Shown here piece after piece: positions 1 through 10,586 of a DNA stretch of 64,000 nt (positions are counted from its first letter, which is position 1; each line of letters starts with the position of its first letter). The translations under genes and the position numbers were made by a program. This DNA is from Oopsacas minuta (taxonomy: Eukaryota; Porifera; Hexactinellida; Lyssacinosida; Leucopsacidae), in the NCBI GenBank assembly GCA_024704765.1, contig JAKMXF010000166.1, positions 460,743-524,742 on the forward strand. Reading direction: 5' to 3'. Under the pieces are notes generated by a model. That model was not told where the DNA came from. It searched no databases and saw nothing but the letters and a program-made list of their open reading frames with translations.

Positions 1-1
1 G

Positions 2-124
2 ATTCCTTCAGTTAATTATCTACATCAAAATCTATGCTTCGATCCATTGGAAAATAAAGCAAGGCTTTCTAACCCGGATTGGCAAATGCGCGTTGAAAAA
101 GCTCTTCACTTTATTTTCAAATAA
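2..124 (+). CDS. 3' end of an unidentified gene, cut by the window edge
   Basis: A 40-codon open frame runs from the first bases of the window to a TAA at 122-124. It is rich in Asn, Leu, Phe and Lys and ends in Lys-Ala-Leu-His-Phe-Ile-Phe-Lys, with a preceding Asn-Pro-Asp-Trp-Gln segment. Its composition is less AT-biased than the following DNA, which is why it is reported. I do not recognise the family. It could be the C-terminus of a protein whose body lies to the left, or a chance open frame. Confidence 0.35.
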   Translation: MPSVNYLHQNLCFDPLENKARLSNPDWQMRVEKALHFIFK

Positions 125-394
125 TCCTGACGTTAATCAGCACTCATACACATAATTTCCAAATTTCCCCTGTTTCATGACTCAAATAATGTAAATATCT
201 GTATTCTGTCTCCCTAAACTACATATACTATTAACTTGAATAATTACATTTAACACACGTGTTCTTTGAATTATGTTCTGTGGGTTGGATATACTGTTTA
301 CATATTTTATGCCTGTGTCGTAGTTCCAGTTTGTAATTACAAGATACTTACTTGATATTGAAACTATTCATTCTTCTAACCCATTTTTATTATA

Positions 395-1744
395 CAGTGT
401 CGGTCAAAATGAATTGCTCAAGATGAATGTATACAGTATAGTAAATGTCAAATTGTATACACTGGCCAGATAGTTGAATTCTTGCGAAACCATACTCAGC
501 CATTTGTATTTTGACAAATAACACACCACACAGCTAATCCACTCATTATATTTGCACAACTTGCAGTTTTTATTTTGTATTCCTTTTTTTCCAATTTATC
601 TGTTTTTATCGAATTTTCAATGCCTTCTAAACCCCGAATTTCCATTGAAAATCGAGCCAACCTGATACTACTTTCAGAAAGTGGCCATACTCAGATGGAG
701 GTAGCTAAAATGGTTGGGTGTAGCCAAAAAAGTGTAGCCAAGATCCTTAAGAAACACAGGCTGACTGGCACGGTAAGAGACCTCGCTATTCCGCGTAGGC
801 CTCGTGTCACAACCAAAAGGCAAGACAATTTATTGGTCAGAAAATGCAAAAAGGATCGATTTAAGACTGCTATTCAGATCAAAACTGAAGTGTTATCAGA
901 ATATTCGATAAAACTTTCCACTTCAACAGTTCAGAGAAGGTTACGAGGGGCTGGACTGTTCGGACGAAACCGCGAAGGAAGCCCCGCCTTACTATCAAGC
1001 ACAAAAGAGACCGACTTTCCTTCACAAGATCGAACAAGTATTGGAATACTGAAGAATGGGCAAGAGTTGTGTTCAGTGACGAATCTAGGTTCCTACTGTA
1101 TACTAATGACGGGAGAGCCTACGTCAGGAGGATGAAAAGGGAGGAGTTCTCAGGGAGGTGTCTTCAAAAACTTGCAAGTTTGGTGGAGGTGGCATCATGG
1201 TTTGGGGATGGTTTTGCTGGAGTGGCGTAGGACTCTTGTGGAAAGTATCTGGGAACCTCAAGACAATTCCTACATTGATATATTGGAAAATGCACTAATC
1301 CCAAGCGTTGATTTGCATTCTCTACACTCTGGATGGACCTTTCAGCAAGACAACGCCCCATGCCATAGGTCAAAGGGTACTAAGCAATGGTTTGGTGAGC
1401 AAAAAATAGAGGTTATGAATTGGCCTGCTCAGTCACCTGATCTAAATCCGATTGAGAATCTTTGGGATCACATTTCCCTCAGAATTCAAGAGAAAAGCCC
1501 ATCCAACCACTCAGAGTTGTGGAATGCCATATTAAGCACTTGGGATAGCATCGACATTAACAGGCTCCATACTCTAATTGAGAGTTGCCGCAAAGATGTA
1601 AAGCCGTAATTCAAGCAAGAGGAGGTTCTACTAAATACTAACAACAATTTACTTGATTATAATAAAGCATTATAGTTAAAATCAGTCATAGATATAAGAA
1701 ATTGGGGTAAATTTATTCTGAGCAATTCTTTTTGACCGGCACTG
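395..1744 (+). mobile_element. Tc1/mariner-type DNA transposon (DD34E), decayed
   Basis: The element has terminal inverted repeats starting CAGTGTCGGTCAAAATGAAT on the left and ending in the matching inverted sequence on the right. TA dinucleotides flank both ends (393-394 and 1745-1746), the Tc1/mariner target duplication. Length is about 1.35 kb, normal for the class. It encodes a broken Tc1 transposase in the same orientation. The inverted repeats are still clear but not identical (for example AATG versus AAAG), so this is an old copy. Confidence 0.88.
620..1609 (+). pseudogene. Tc1 transposase, frameshifted
   Basis: The N-terminal part (from ATG 620) is a helix-turn-helix DNA-binding region of the Tc1/Tc3 kind, including a motif around Gly-His-Thr-Gln-Met-Glu-Val-Ala-Lys-Met-Val-Gly. 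After about position 975 homology moves to another frame, which holds the first catalytic Asp in a Phe-Ser-Asp-Glu-Ser-Arg-Phe motif. It shifts again near 1180 into the frame ending at 1609. That last part has the second Asp (Gln-Asp-Asn-Ala-Pro-Cys-His) and the catalytic Glu (Asn-Pro-Ile-Glu-Asn-Leu-Trp), 34 residues apart, i.e. DD34E. At least two frameshifts make it non-functional. All three catalytic residues survive, so decay is moderate. Confidence 0.85.
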
Positions 1745-1746
1745 TA

Positions 1747-2123
1747 TCTCTGACGAAAACTCTGTTAGAGTAATCACAATCATATTCTTTGATCTACATA
1801 TCAATTTGGTACTCGTATAACGATACAAAAGTATTATTTGTGCGTGGTGTCCAAAAATCAGATTGTCTATTGTCCAAACACGCCTATACAAGTGACAAGT
1901 AGCATATAATAGTATGACATACATAATGATCTTGCACATTACTTATTTAGGCAATGTTTGACTGTTCGTGGGTAGATCAAATACTTTGTGCTTTCAATTT
2001 GTTTATTATTATTGTTTACACACTTGTAACTATATAGTATAGTATAAATAAACATTTTATCTAATTCATTCCTAGAATAATTTCTGAATTTTCTTTATAC
2101 TACAATACTACACAAATTAGTTT
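1747..2123. other. Non-coding, upstream of the MOK gene
   Basis: No gene or convincing repeat was seen in these 377 bases. The part nearest the kinase start is very AT-rich, with several TATA-like tracts (for example around 2030-2050), and presumably holds its promoter and 5' UTR. No precise transcription start can be supported. Confidence 0.4.
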
Positions 2124-3290
2124 ATGAAGAATTATTGCGTTTTGAATAAAATCGGGGAGGGTACTTTTTCAGAAGTTCTAAAATGTCAGAGTTTGAAAGA
2201 TGGTAAGATATACGCATTGAAAAAGCTGAAAAAACCTTTCAAAAACATGGACGATGCATTTGGTCTGTTGGAAGTACAAGCGATGAAGAAGCTAGGGCCA
2301 CACCCCAATATCATTCATCTCAAAGAGGTTATTTATGATAAGCGGTCTCAGTCTGTACTCTTGGTTACTGAAATGATGGATATGAACGCCTATGAATTGA
2401 TCAAGGGCCGTAGATCCTACATAACTGAGACAAGACTAAAACCATACATGTACCAACTAATGAAATCACTCCATCACATGCACAAATATGGGTACTTCCA
2501 CCGTGATGTTAAGCCAGAGAATATCTTGATAAAAGATGATCAACTCAAGTTAGCAGATTTTGGTTCCTGTCGACTCATCAACACTACGCCTCCCTACACT
2601 GAGTACATCTCTACTCGCTGGTATAGAGCCCCTGAATGCATTCTCACTAACGGAGACTACAGCTCTAAGATGGACATGTGGAGTGCTGGCTGTGTCTTCT
2701 ACGAGATTATGACTCTACGGCCTCTATTCCCTGGGACAGATGAGTTTGACCAGATTAACAAGATTCATGATTGTCTGGGTACACCCTCAAAGGAGTTACT
2801 ACAAACATTTGTAGAGAATCGTAACAAACATATTCCTTTTGATTTTGAACCTAAAACTGGAACAGGATTCCAACACAACCTGAAACACGCTAGTTCTGGT
2901 TTTGTCGATCTTTTGAAAGCTCTTCTGGTCTATGATCCTAATGAGAGACTGGTGGCTAAAGCCGCTCTCAAACATCCATATTTTCGCGAATTTCGCGAGG
3001 CAGAGCAACGTATCATTGCGCAGAACAACGCAAGGAGACAGAAACACGCAACTTCTCAATCCTCCTACGTCAGTCTCCCTACTATTTCAGCTAGTTTTAA
3101 TCCTCTCTACCGCTACGCAGCTAACCCTTGCCTCGCTTCATCCACTTCTTCTCAGGCCATGCCTCATATCCCTAAACAGAGGTATCAATATGCACCCAAA
3201 GGTCATCTCATAAGGAAGGTATCTGATTATAGTTTGCCTTCTATCTTAGGGAAAAAGCACTCTAAAGATAATTCTAATTCTTATATATAA
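2124..3290 (+). CDS. MOK: MOK-like serine/threonine protein kinase (RCK/MAK family)
   Basis: A full-length CMGC kinase of 388 residues in one exon. Visible landmarks are the glycine loop Gly-Glu-Gly-Thr-Phe (11-15), ATP lysine K33, helix-C glutamate E50, catalytic His-Arg-Asp-Val-Lys-Pro-Glu-Asn (126-133), Asp-Phe-Gly (145-147) and a MAPK-like Thr-Glu-Tyr activation motif (159-161). The last is followed by Ile-Ser-Thr-Arg-Trp-Tyr-Arg-Ala-Pro-Glu. The segment Asp-Phe-Gly-Ser-Cys-Arg plus Tyr-Thr-Glu-Tyr-Ile-Ser-Thr is characteristic of MOK and separates it from MAK and ICK. Known family members limit cilium length and act downstream of growth signals; this role is inferred here from homology. 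The Ser/Tyr-rich tail (about 300-388) is not conserved. Vertebrate MOK genes have many introns; none is needed here. Confidence 0.92.
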   Translation: MKNYCVLNKIGEGTFSEVLKCQSLKDGKIYALKKLKKPFKNMDDAFGLLEVQAMKKLGPHPNIIHLKEVIYDKRSQSVLLVTEMMDMNAYELIKGRRSYITETRLKPYMYQLMKSLHHMHKYGYFHRDVKPENILIKDDQLKLADFGSCRLINTTPPYTEYISTRWYRAPECILTNGDYSSKMDMWSAGCVFYEIMTLRPLFPGTDEFDQINKIHDCLGTPSKELLQTFVENRNKHIPFDFEPKTGTGFQHNLKHASSGFVDLLKALLVYDPNERLVAKAALKHPYFREFREAEQRIIAQNNARRQKHATSQSSYVSLPTISASFNPLYRYAANPCLASSTSSQAMPHIPKQRYQYAPKGHLIRKVSDYSLPSILGKKHSKDNSNSYI

Positions 3291-5081
3291 AGTAACAGTT
3301 CTCTCCTTCCTTCTCTAATACTATCTCAACTTATCTCTCTTACTAACACTTCACTTGATGCACACCAGTTCCTTATGTTAGCTATTATATTTTGTATAGC
3401 TCTACTCTGAAACATATTTTAAGAATGCCATTAAGCTTATAATAAGAGATTTCTGTTATGTTTGAGCTATTTATTTTTGGATATAAGTATCTTATGAGAG
3501 AAAGGGTGTTTAGGGGTCTGGACCAAAGTGAATGGAAACGCATTTATGAACTATTCCTTTGATTCTGAAATATTTGGAAATTTGAAATATAACCATCCTG
3601 AATCCTATGGCAATCGCTAGATCCACTGGGACTATTTCAACGTTGGTTTACCTAATTTATGCATCTCAATATAATTTTTTGACATTCTGATTACAATCAC
3701 TCTAACCTCAACCAACGATAATTTAGCAGTGTTTCTTAACCTTTTAGAACTGCGGTACACTCATTTCATCTATAATTTCAAGGCACATACACACACTAAA
3801 GGTGAATTCAACTTAACCAAATCCTTAGCATTTTGGCTAGTATATGGGCCCACATGGACCAAGGACTGAATTTATTCAAAAATAGCCTAGAAATGTGCGA
3901 AATGTTGAAAATTAAGCCGCTTTTATTGATGCATGCGAAAATTGAGTGTATTTACTGGCGCGATAAGCAATTTTTGTGATTCCATCATTTTCGTATGGAA
4001 AAAAGTTATGTAGCCTTGATTATTGTTTTATGATCTTTAAACTCAATAGCCCTGCTCTAGGCGAAATCCCTGGACGCCTGGACATATGGCAAGATCTCTG
4101 GAATGTCGACATGGCAGGCATGGCCTTAGCAACCCTTTGCAAAGCCTGCAATAAACATCGACATGCGATTGTATATAATATAAAGAGGGGACGTGACCAT
4201 CCATTTATTGCAGCGGACCAAATATAGCGTACAGTACCGCTACCGGGATCAGTTAAATTTAATAGGCAATATCAGTAATACCAAAATGTTTGAGTAACAC
4301 TCAGCAACTGAATAATTATTGATTTAAACTTAATTTCGAAAGGATGTTAGATTAGACATTAACAGGTAGTAAGTAGCATGATGTCTGGGAATTGCAAGAC
4401 AGAGTCTGATTTTGAAGTTATTTGTATAATGTTCAGTGTCCATAATACAGTAACTTGTAGTTTCTTATTACATAGTCTATCTGGTCACATGGATTAACCA
4501 TCATTATATATATAAATATGTATAATTATTGCTTGTATTGTATTAATTCCTCAGCCATTTAAATGAAATAATTAAATTCATTCGTGAAATGCCTATTTGA
4601 TTTGATTTAATTCATTTTATATGATTTTGAATTTGGTTTGAAACAAGCAATGAAGGCTAAGTCCTCTCCTAAAACTTTAGAAATTTCTATCCGTGAGATC
4701 GTAAGTTCAGATTATTCTTAGCTAGTTTATTTGATAAAAATTATAAATTTTAGATACATACAATAATTAGCTAAAGCACTATTCTTTCCTGTTAAATATT
4801 AAAGTGAGACTCAGTTGAAATCTGTTAAACTCACTTTAGATGCATGAGACTGGAATACTATGTTATGGCAAGTAAATTGAGAATCATGACATCATGATAA
4901 AATCATACGATTTTCATTTTGCTTCTACCTTGCCTGCATAGCATGAACAATGCCTGAGAGAGATAGTTAATGTTTATACTCAAAGGCCGAGTGCATGCAA
5001 CAAAAATGCTGTATATGTATATGTAGTATATGTATGCTGTTCTTATATTATAATTTGTACCTTTCTACTGATTAGAAAATA
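3291..5081. other. Intergenic, no gene seen
   Basis: About 1.8 kb without a convincing coding frame. A sequence near 3728 (AGTGTTTCTTAACCTTTTAG) resembles the end of a hAT-type MITE, but I found no matching second end. The open frame at 3976-4227 has no recognisable content. The stretch 4910-4995 is duplicated at 6105-6190 together with part of the following GST gene. Confidence 0.5.
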
Positions 5082-5699
5082 ATGGCTTCTACCTGTAAAC
5101 CCAAATTGTATTACTTTAATTCCCCTGGTCGAGGAGAACCAATTCGACAAACCTTGGTTTATTGTAACGTTGACTTCGAAGACGTTAGATTTACCGGTGA
5201 GGAATGGGCAAAACAACACAAAGATCAATCCCCGCTAGGAATGTCGCCTTTTTATGAGGAAGGAGAACTCAAATTGGGAGGTAGTATAGCTATTCTTCGT
5301 TATGTAGCTGAGAAAAACGGATTGGGTGGTAGTAATCCTGTAGAGAATGCCCAACTTGAGTCCTACAGTGACTTTTTGTTTGATGTTAGTTCTAAACTCT
5401 ACGGTATTGTGATGGGTCCCGAGGACAAGAGGGATGATTGCAGGAAAGAATTTATGGAAACTGTTCCGAAACGATTGGGTTTTTTGGAAAATCAAGTGAA
5501 GAGTACTAACTTTTTACCAGCTGACAAAGTATCTTATGCTGATATCCAATTAAGCGCAAGTTTCCATCTCTTCGGTCTAGTTGGGTTAGGTGATGTCTTC
5601 AAAGACTGCCCGAAACTTACAGCAATTGCAGATACTATTAGCAAGTCGCCTCAGTTAATAGAACATCGGGAAAAAACTCTTAAATTGCCTTCTAAATAG
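5082..5699 (+). CDS. Sigma-class glutathione S-transferase (copy 1)
   Basis: A 205-residue protein of normal GST length. The N-terminal thioredoxin-like domain starts Lys-Pro-Lys-Leu-Tyr-Tyr-Phe with Gly-Arg-Gly-Glu following; Tyr11 aligns with the catalytic tyrosine of sigma GSTs. Conserved G-site elements include the Glu-Glu-Trp motif, a Ser-Pro-Leu-Gly stretch leading to a cis-Pro, and Gly-Gly-Ser-Ile-Ala-Ile before the Leu-Arg-Tyr helix. The C-terminal all-helical domain contains the Ser-Tyr-Ala-Asp motif expected near the end. The expected cytosolic function is glutathione conjugation or prostaglandin-type isomerisation, inferred from family. The next 900 bases hold a broken partial copy of this gene. 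Confidence 0.93.
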   Translation: MASTCKPKLYYFNSPGRGEPIRQTLVYCNVDFEDVRFTGEEWAKQHKDQSPLGMSPFYEEGELKLGGSIAILRYVAEKNGLGGSNPVENAQLESYSDFLFDVSSKLYGIVMGPEDKRDDCRKEFMETVPKRLGFLENQVKSTNFLPADKVSYADIQLSASFHLFGLVGLGDVFKDCPKLTAIADTISKSPQLIEHREKTLKLPSK

Positions 5700-6104
5700 A
5701 GACAGATAGATGAATTAGATCTAGCTTATATGTCATTTACTTAGTAGTTTAGTTTCTCTAATAGGATTGACTTTCTAGTATTTCGTAATAGCCTATGATT
5801 ATTACTCTTGTTTACCTATTCTATCCTTTATTAGCTCGTATTTACTAGGGTAATAAGAATCCGTGTTGAAACACCTCATAAGTAGGTACATAGTACATGA
5901 GCTAAACATCAAACTTCTGATAGTCTTTAACTAGTACCAGTATATTTTTAGAACATTGGACATGTATACAAAAAGCAAAGTTTCCCCAAATAGTGTTAAA
6001 TGCGCTATTTGACGCACTTAAGTCACTTGCGTTGAATTATACCTACATTTTTCTAGCGATTAACTGCGTTAAGAAGTAAATAAAACAATCTGGCAATTTC
6101 GTAC
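5700..6104. other. Intergenic, no gene seen
   Basis: Just over 400 AT-rich bases between GST copy 1 and its pseudogene. It presumably includes the 3' UTR. No clear repeat or coding frame was seen. Confidence 0.4.
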
Positions 6105-6585
6105 AACTTTCATTTGCTTCCACCGTGCATCAGAGTATGAACATACGTCTGTGAGCGACAGTCATTGTTTGTTCATACTCAATTCGAGCATCTTTTATGA
6201 GGAAGGAGAACTAAAATTGGGAGGTAGTATAGCTATTCTTCTTTATGTAGCTGAGAAAACTGATTGGGTGGTGGTAATTCTAAACTCTTCTGTATTGTGA
6301 TAGGTCCCAGGACTAGAGGGATGATTGCAGGAAAGAAAATATCGCAACTGCTCCGAAACAATTCGCTCTTTTTGAAATCATATAAAATCCGAATAACTTT
6401 TTAGCTTGTGACAAACTATCTTATGTTAACATCCATGCAAGCTATATGTTCGATATTCTCATTTTAGTTAGGTTATGTGATGTCTTCAAAACTGCTCTAA
6501 GTTGAAAGCAATTTCGCATAAACTTAGCCAGTCGGAGAAGTTAAAAGAATATAGGGAACTACTTTATAAATTTTCTAGTATATAG
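6105..6585 (+). pseudogene. Partial duplicate of GST copy 1
   Basis: Bases 6105-6190 repeat the upstream flank of GST copy 1 (about 4910-4995). The sequence then jumps directly into the middle of its coding region (the Phe-Tyr-Glu-Glu-Gly-Glu part) and follows it with many substitutions, indels and an internal deletion to about 6585. The first roughly 170 coding bases are missing and the frame is broken repeatedly. Because upstream flank is included, this arose by DNA duplication rather than by retroposition. Confidence 0.85.
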
Positions 6586-6849
6586 ATACAGATAAAAGGA
6601 TTAGATGTAGATTATCTAATTTTTTGTTTACTGATTTACTCTCTAGTCTCTACATTCAGGAAGATAATTTATACACAGATCAATAGTGGGATCAGAATAT
6701 TAATTCAACATTGATTTTCAAATATTACTCACCTAATCATTTTTTGAGCACCACTACATATGCATCTGTCAATTGTATGTAAATGAATTACAATTTGGCA
6801 AAGTATTATGGCATGAGTGAGTATGATATCAATTCATTAATTATTGAAT

Positions 6850-7320
6850 AAGGTGAAAGAGTACCATACACAACAAATTTCATATTAATAAAGTGATGAT
6901 TTACAGATTTATTTAGTGTGGAGTGATGCCAAATTCGCTAACTTTATTATCGTAAAATTTAGTAAGCTATGACTGGGCACATTAAGAAATATTATTAACA
7001 TTTGAGTATGATTGAGTTTGCCTAATGAGAAGTTCTTCTCTTTTCGAAATTCCCCAAACTCAAGTTAATTGTATATCAATTCTACAGTTAATGCAAAAGA
7101 AGCTCTAATATTTCAGAAAGCAATGTGATTTTAACCTCATTATCTTGCTATTTAGAATTTCTGTAGCATTAACAAACAATTATTTGAGTCCAGAAAGTAC
7201 TTGTACCCATTAATTGATTTCAAAGAAATTAACTCTCGTGACTAATATCATGAGATACATCCAGGTATGAGATTAATGGTATCTAATTTATACATAGACA
7301 TCAGGTGCATTGAAAATTGA
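6850..7320 (+). repeat. Dispersed repeat family A, copy 1
   Basis: A 470-base non-coding sequence that recurs in inverted orientation at about 10893-11140 (matching 6853-7095) and about 25645-26040 (matching about 6990-7310). Shared landmarks include the phrases TTGAGTTTGCCTAATGAGAA and ACAGTTAATGCAAAAGAAGC. No ORF is inside it. Ends and class are unknown; it may be a non-autonomous transposon. The copies are similar but clearly diverged. Confidence 0.75.
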
Positions 7321-7498
7321 TATTATTTAAATCATTTTATTATCGTACTTACTATCAGGAGTTATAAGAATGTTAGATGTGGACAGATTATGCACATGTT
7401 CTTCCCTCTAGATATTTAGAGCTAACTTATTATAAGCTCTGATTGCTCTACAAGGACAAATCAAGAATCTGTTATTAATACTATTATCTAGATGTATA

Positions 7499-7775
7499 CA
7501 GCCAAGGGACAAAAGTATTCGACCACACAAATATATTGTCATAAATTGTATACTCTTTCCCGCTCCTATATATTGTGTAGTCTATATTCGTAGCTGCAAT
7601 CTAGTAATTTGTATAGAATAATATATTTTTTGAAATTCTTGAAAAACATATATTATTCTATACAAATTACTAGATTGCAGCTACGAATATAGACTACACA
7701 ATATATAGGAGCGGGAAAGAGTATACAATTTATGATAATATATTTGTGTGGTCGAATACTTTTGTCCCTTGACTG
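7499..7775. mobile_element. 277-bp foldback MITE with TA target site
   Basis: Two arms of about 125-135 bases are nearly perfect inverted complements. They are separated by a short AT-rich loop around 7625-7655. Ends read CAGCCAAGGGACAAAAGTAT on the left and the near-inverse ending CTTGACTG on the right, flanked by TA (7497-7498 and 7776-7777). Termini and target site fit a Tc1/mariner-type non-autonomous element. A transcript through it would form one long hairpin. Confidence 0.88.
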
Positions 7776-7777
7776 TA

Positions 7778-8239
7778 GGTATTCACTGACTCCTCATATA
7801 TATGGTGACCTGTTAAACTTTTGCCACCGCTCACCAGTTAATTGGGGTATCTAGTGAGAAACCGAAATCCCTCAGTAGTCAAAGCAGGAAATTGCAGTGG
7901 CAGCATAAATGCTTGCTGGCGCCAAGCCATGAAAACAATTAAAGGTTAACCGATTACGGCCCGAATTGTTACATTCGTAACGAAAAGCAACACGCTAGGA
8001 TACTGTCTGTATGTAATTTGAATTTAATTCATCAAATATATTAGCTTATTTATAAATGTCCCTTATAAGTCCTTCACGTGATTTCTATCCGTCATAGAAT
8101 TCTTCCTCCTCTATACCTCTACAACTAATTAGTCCAACCATCACCCCTTCCTACGAGGACCTAGACTCCTATGTAAGGAGCTTATTTTTGTCCCCTCCCA
8201 GCCTTCAACTAAAGTAGATTTTGGTACCGCCAACATACG
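7778..8239. other. Intergenic, no gene seen
   Basis: About 460 bases with no recognisable coding sequence. The part 7800-7990 is less AT-rich than its surroundings but shows no motif I recognise. Confidence 0.35.
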
Positions 8240-8535
8240 GGAGTCTAGATCTTGTAAACTGATACGATGGAACCAGCCATCGAAACAATTGTGCCATTTT
8301 TCCTCTGGCAAGGTCCAAAGGGCCTTTCAAACGCAAGGCAGGCCTCTTCTGTACTGTCAAACCCTATTCCACGGATCATTCTTTGATAATTTGGAACAAG
8401 TAAAAGTCGCATGGGGCTAAATCTGGGCTTTAAGAGGGTGTGATGCCAATTGAACCGAATTCTGGCCCAGGAAGTCCAGTGTTTTGGTTGCTGTGTGTGC
8501 TGATGCATTATCATGGTGAAGCAAATTTTACATAA
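8240..8535 (-). pseudogene. Mariner-family transposase fragment
   Basis: Read on the minus strand, the segment near 8480-8530 gives the mariner signature His-Asp-Asn-Ala-Ser-Ala-His around the second catalytic Asp. After frame changes it continues with a Pro-Cys-Asp-Phe-like remnant and a stretch resembling the mariner C-terminus (Phe-Asp-Ser-Thr-Glu-Glu-Ala). Only the last third of a transposase is present and it is split over frames, so it is dead. No terminal repeats were found for it. Confidence 0.7.
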
Positions 8536-8709
8536 AATCCTAGTTAGGTGCCAAAATTTGATGAATTAAATTCAAATTAAATACAGACAATATTCTAATG
8601 TCCAAAACTGAAAGCAATACCAGCGGAACGCCCGATATTTTTCTCAGTTTTTGAAAATTGAATCTTTTAATTAGCCCAGTTCCGGTGACAAATATCAACA
8701 ATAAATTTG
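8536..8709. other. Non-coding spacer
   Basis: A short AT-rich spacer between the mariner remnant and the duplicated GST block. Nothing was recognised. Confidence 0.3.
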
Positions 8710-9655
8710 ATACCAAAACCCTTCTGGCTCATGGACTATACTATATTATTTTATTTCCTGCCACAGCCAAAATCTAACAACTTTGTTCTTAATCTGGAAG
8801 CGCTGGTTCTAGATTTCCGACAGTAACCTGGGGTGTACGCACATTTATAATTCAATAACACATGGTTCATTTTGTTAGACAACCTTACTTCCGAATTTCT
8901 TCTGGATTGTATATATAACATTGATAGGTAGGCTTTGATTCATTAATTCCTTTAGCAATCTTAGAACTGAATGGCAAGTGAGGCGAAACCAAAACTTTAC
9001 TATTTTGATTTACCAGGCAGAGGTGAGGTAACCCGACTGATATTGGTTGCAGCTGGCAAAGAATTTGAAGATATCAGAATCTCATCATTCGAAGAATGGA
9101 CTACTAAATACAAAGCTGATAGTCCTCTAGGCTTAGCACCTTACTACGAAGAGGGAGGCGTTAAAATTGGAGGAAGTTTATGTATTGCACGTCTTGTGGC
9201 TGAAGCTAATGGACTGGGTGGTAGTAACTGTATTGAGAATGCTTTGCTTTCTTCTTATGCTGACCTTATGTCTGATATGACAACTAAATTCTACCCTTTT
9301 ATGTTCGGGCCTGAGGATAAGAAAGAAGAAGCGAAGAAAGAGTGCTTGAAAAACATGCCAGCCAAATTTGCCCAGTTAGAAAAAAGTATCAAAGACGATG
9401 GCACCTTTTTAGGTAAACCATCTTGGCCAGATTTCCTTCTAAGCCAGCTCTGCCAAGAGGCTATCCAATACCAGCTAGGTGATACTTTCAAGGACTGTCC
9501 AAAGATCGGTAAGGTAATAGCTCGTGTTGATAGCAATCCAAAGATCCAGGAATTCAGAGCAAAACATAAAAAATAACATTTCGTTATTCGGTTTTGTTCG
9601 TTAGTACGTCTTCTAGTTACTAGGTTTTGTAGTTTATTTTAGAATAATAAAGTAA
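8710..9655. repeat. Inverted duplication unit 1 carrying a GST gene
   Basis: This block, from about 260 bases upstream of GST copy 2 to just past its poly(A) signal, is repeated in inverted orientation at about 28195-29085. Homology includes promoter-side sequence (the text around TTCTTCTGGATTGTATATAT), the whole coding region and the 3' flank. An AATAAA lies at 9646-9651. Confidence 0.88.
8971..9576 (+). CDS. Sigma-class glutathione S-transferase (copy 2)
   Basis: A 201-residue GST. Tyr11 in Leu-Tyr-Tyr-Phe aligns with the catalytic tyrosine. The Gly-Arg-Gly-Glu turn, Phe-Glu-Glu-Trp motif, the Leu-Ala-Pro segment for the cis-proline and Gly-Gly-Ser-Leu-Cys-Ile before the helix form the usual glutathione site. 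The C-terminal helical domain is complete (Ser-Trp-Pro-Asp-Phe-Leu). It is about 95% identical in protein to the minus-strand gene at 28257-28862 (11 differences counted). A consensus poly(A) signal sits 70 bases after the stop. Cytosolic detoxification or prostaglandin-type activity is inferred from family. Confidence 0.94.
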   Translation: MASEAKPKLYYFDLPGRGEVTRLILVAAGKEFEDIRISSFEEWTTKYKADSPLGLAPYYEEGGVKIGGSLCIARLVAEANGLGGSNCIENALLSSYADLMSDMTTKFYPFMFGPEDKKEEAKKECLKNMPAKFAQLEKSIKDDGTFLGKPSWPDFLLSQLCQEAIQYQLGDTFKDCPKIGKVIARVDSNPKIQEFRAKHKK

Positions 9656-9712
9656 TTATATCTCTATATTATTTTGAAAATCACAACTTAAAGCTTAATC
9701 CCTTTCGGATTC

Positions 9713-10390
9713 AGCAACGCCATTGCCTCTTAAAATACGGCTATACATGTTGCCGAATTATGATAAAAATAAGACTAGTTTTTGAAGAGTAAAAATTTTA
9801 GTAGGGGTAGAATTTGAGTTACATCTTTAATAACATGAAAGGAAGGCATACAAAATGTGATAAAAATTTAAACAACTCAAAAAAATATTGAATGTACGCC
9901 ATCAAAATATATTATTCGTTATAGGAAGTAACATATTGCGGACCACTCGTATCAACCATAGATCTATAGGATTTATAGTTTTTGCGTTATGGCTTCAATA
10001 TGACAAATGCATTTCCTTAGCAACACAGGAATGTGAACACATTCCGATCATGTTATCGAAATTTTTCGAATCAACTACACTAATTCATCATAATACATAC
10101 CAATCAAACATTACAAATGTTGGAAACTATTGCTAAATACAGTTTAGTAACTGGCATTGGTTGTACTAAAAATAGCACATTCCGCTACCACATGATAACT
10201 AATCACATATTTGGCCACATATATGTCTACTTGAACTACGTTTCTATATGTTGATAATACAATCCTAAGGTCTATTACACGTATTTTTCAGTTTATCAGT
10301 CTACAAATTTCTACTCTTCAAAAACTAGACTCTTATTTTTACCATAATTCGGCAGCATGCATAACCATATTTTAGTAGGCCATGGCAACG
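9713..10390. mobile_element. Non-autonomous element with about 80-bp terminal inverted repeats
   Basis: Bases 9713-9797 and 10303-10390 are diverged inverted complements; both contain a TTGCCGAATTATG-type core and an AAAAACTAG stretch. The roughly 510-base interior has an open frame without recognisable content (9888-10136), so no transposase is encoded. The class is not determined. Confidence 0.7.
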
Positions 10391-10413
10391 CTTAATTCAA
10401 ACCTAAAATATAA

Positions 10414-10586
10414 AATTACAACCTGTGCCGACAGCTTAGTCTATTGGTTAAATTTGTTTAAAGTGGCACTATAATTGGAGGCACTATGTGTATTTGGTTA
10501 AATTTCATTTTATTGTGCCTCCAATTACTAGTGCCACCTTAAACAAATTTAACTAATAGACTAAGCTGTCGGCACAGGTTGTAGTT
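10414..10586. mobile_element. 173-bp palindromic MITE
   Basis: Arms of about 65 bases, beginning around CAACCTGTGCCGACAGCTTA, are near-perfect inverted complements around a short AT-rich centre. Single mismatches are present. No coding sequence. It is a typical foldback MITE. Confidence 0.82.

Noticed and set aside
3976-4227. 83-codon open frame near a GC-richer patch
   Set aside because: No recognisable domain and no sign of conservation; could not be supported as a gene.
8245-8514. Single open frame as a host gene
   Set aside because: It is the wrong frame of a mariner transposase remnant; the mariner motifs are spread over several frames.
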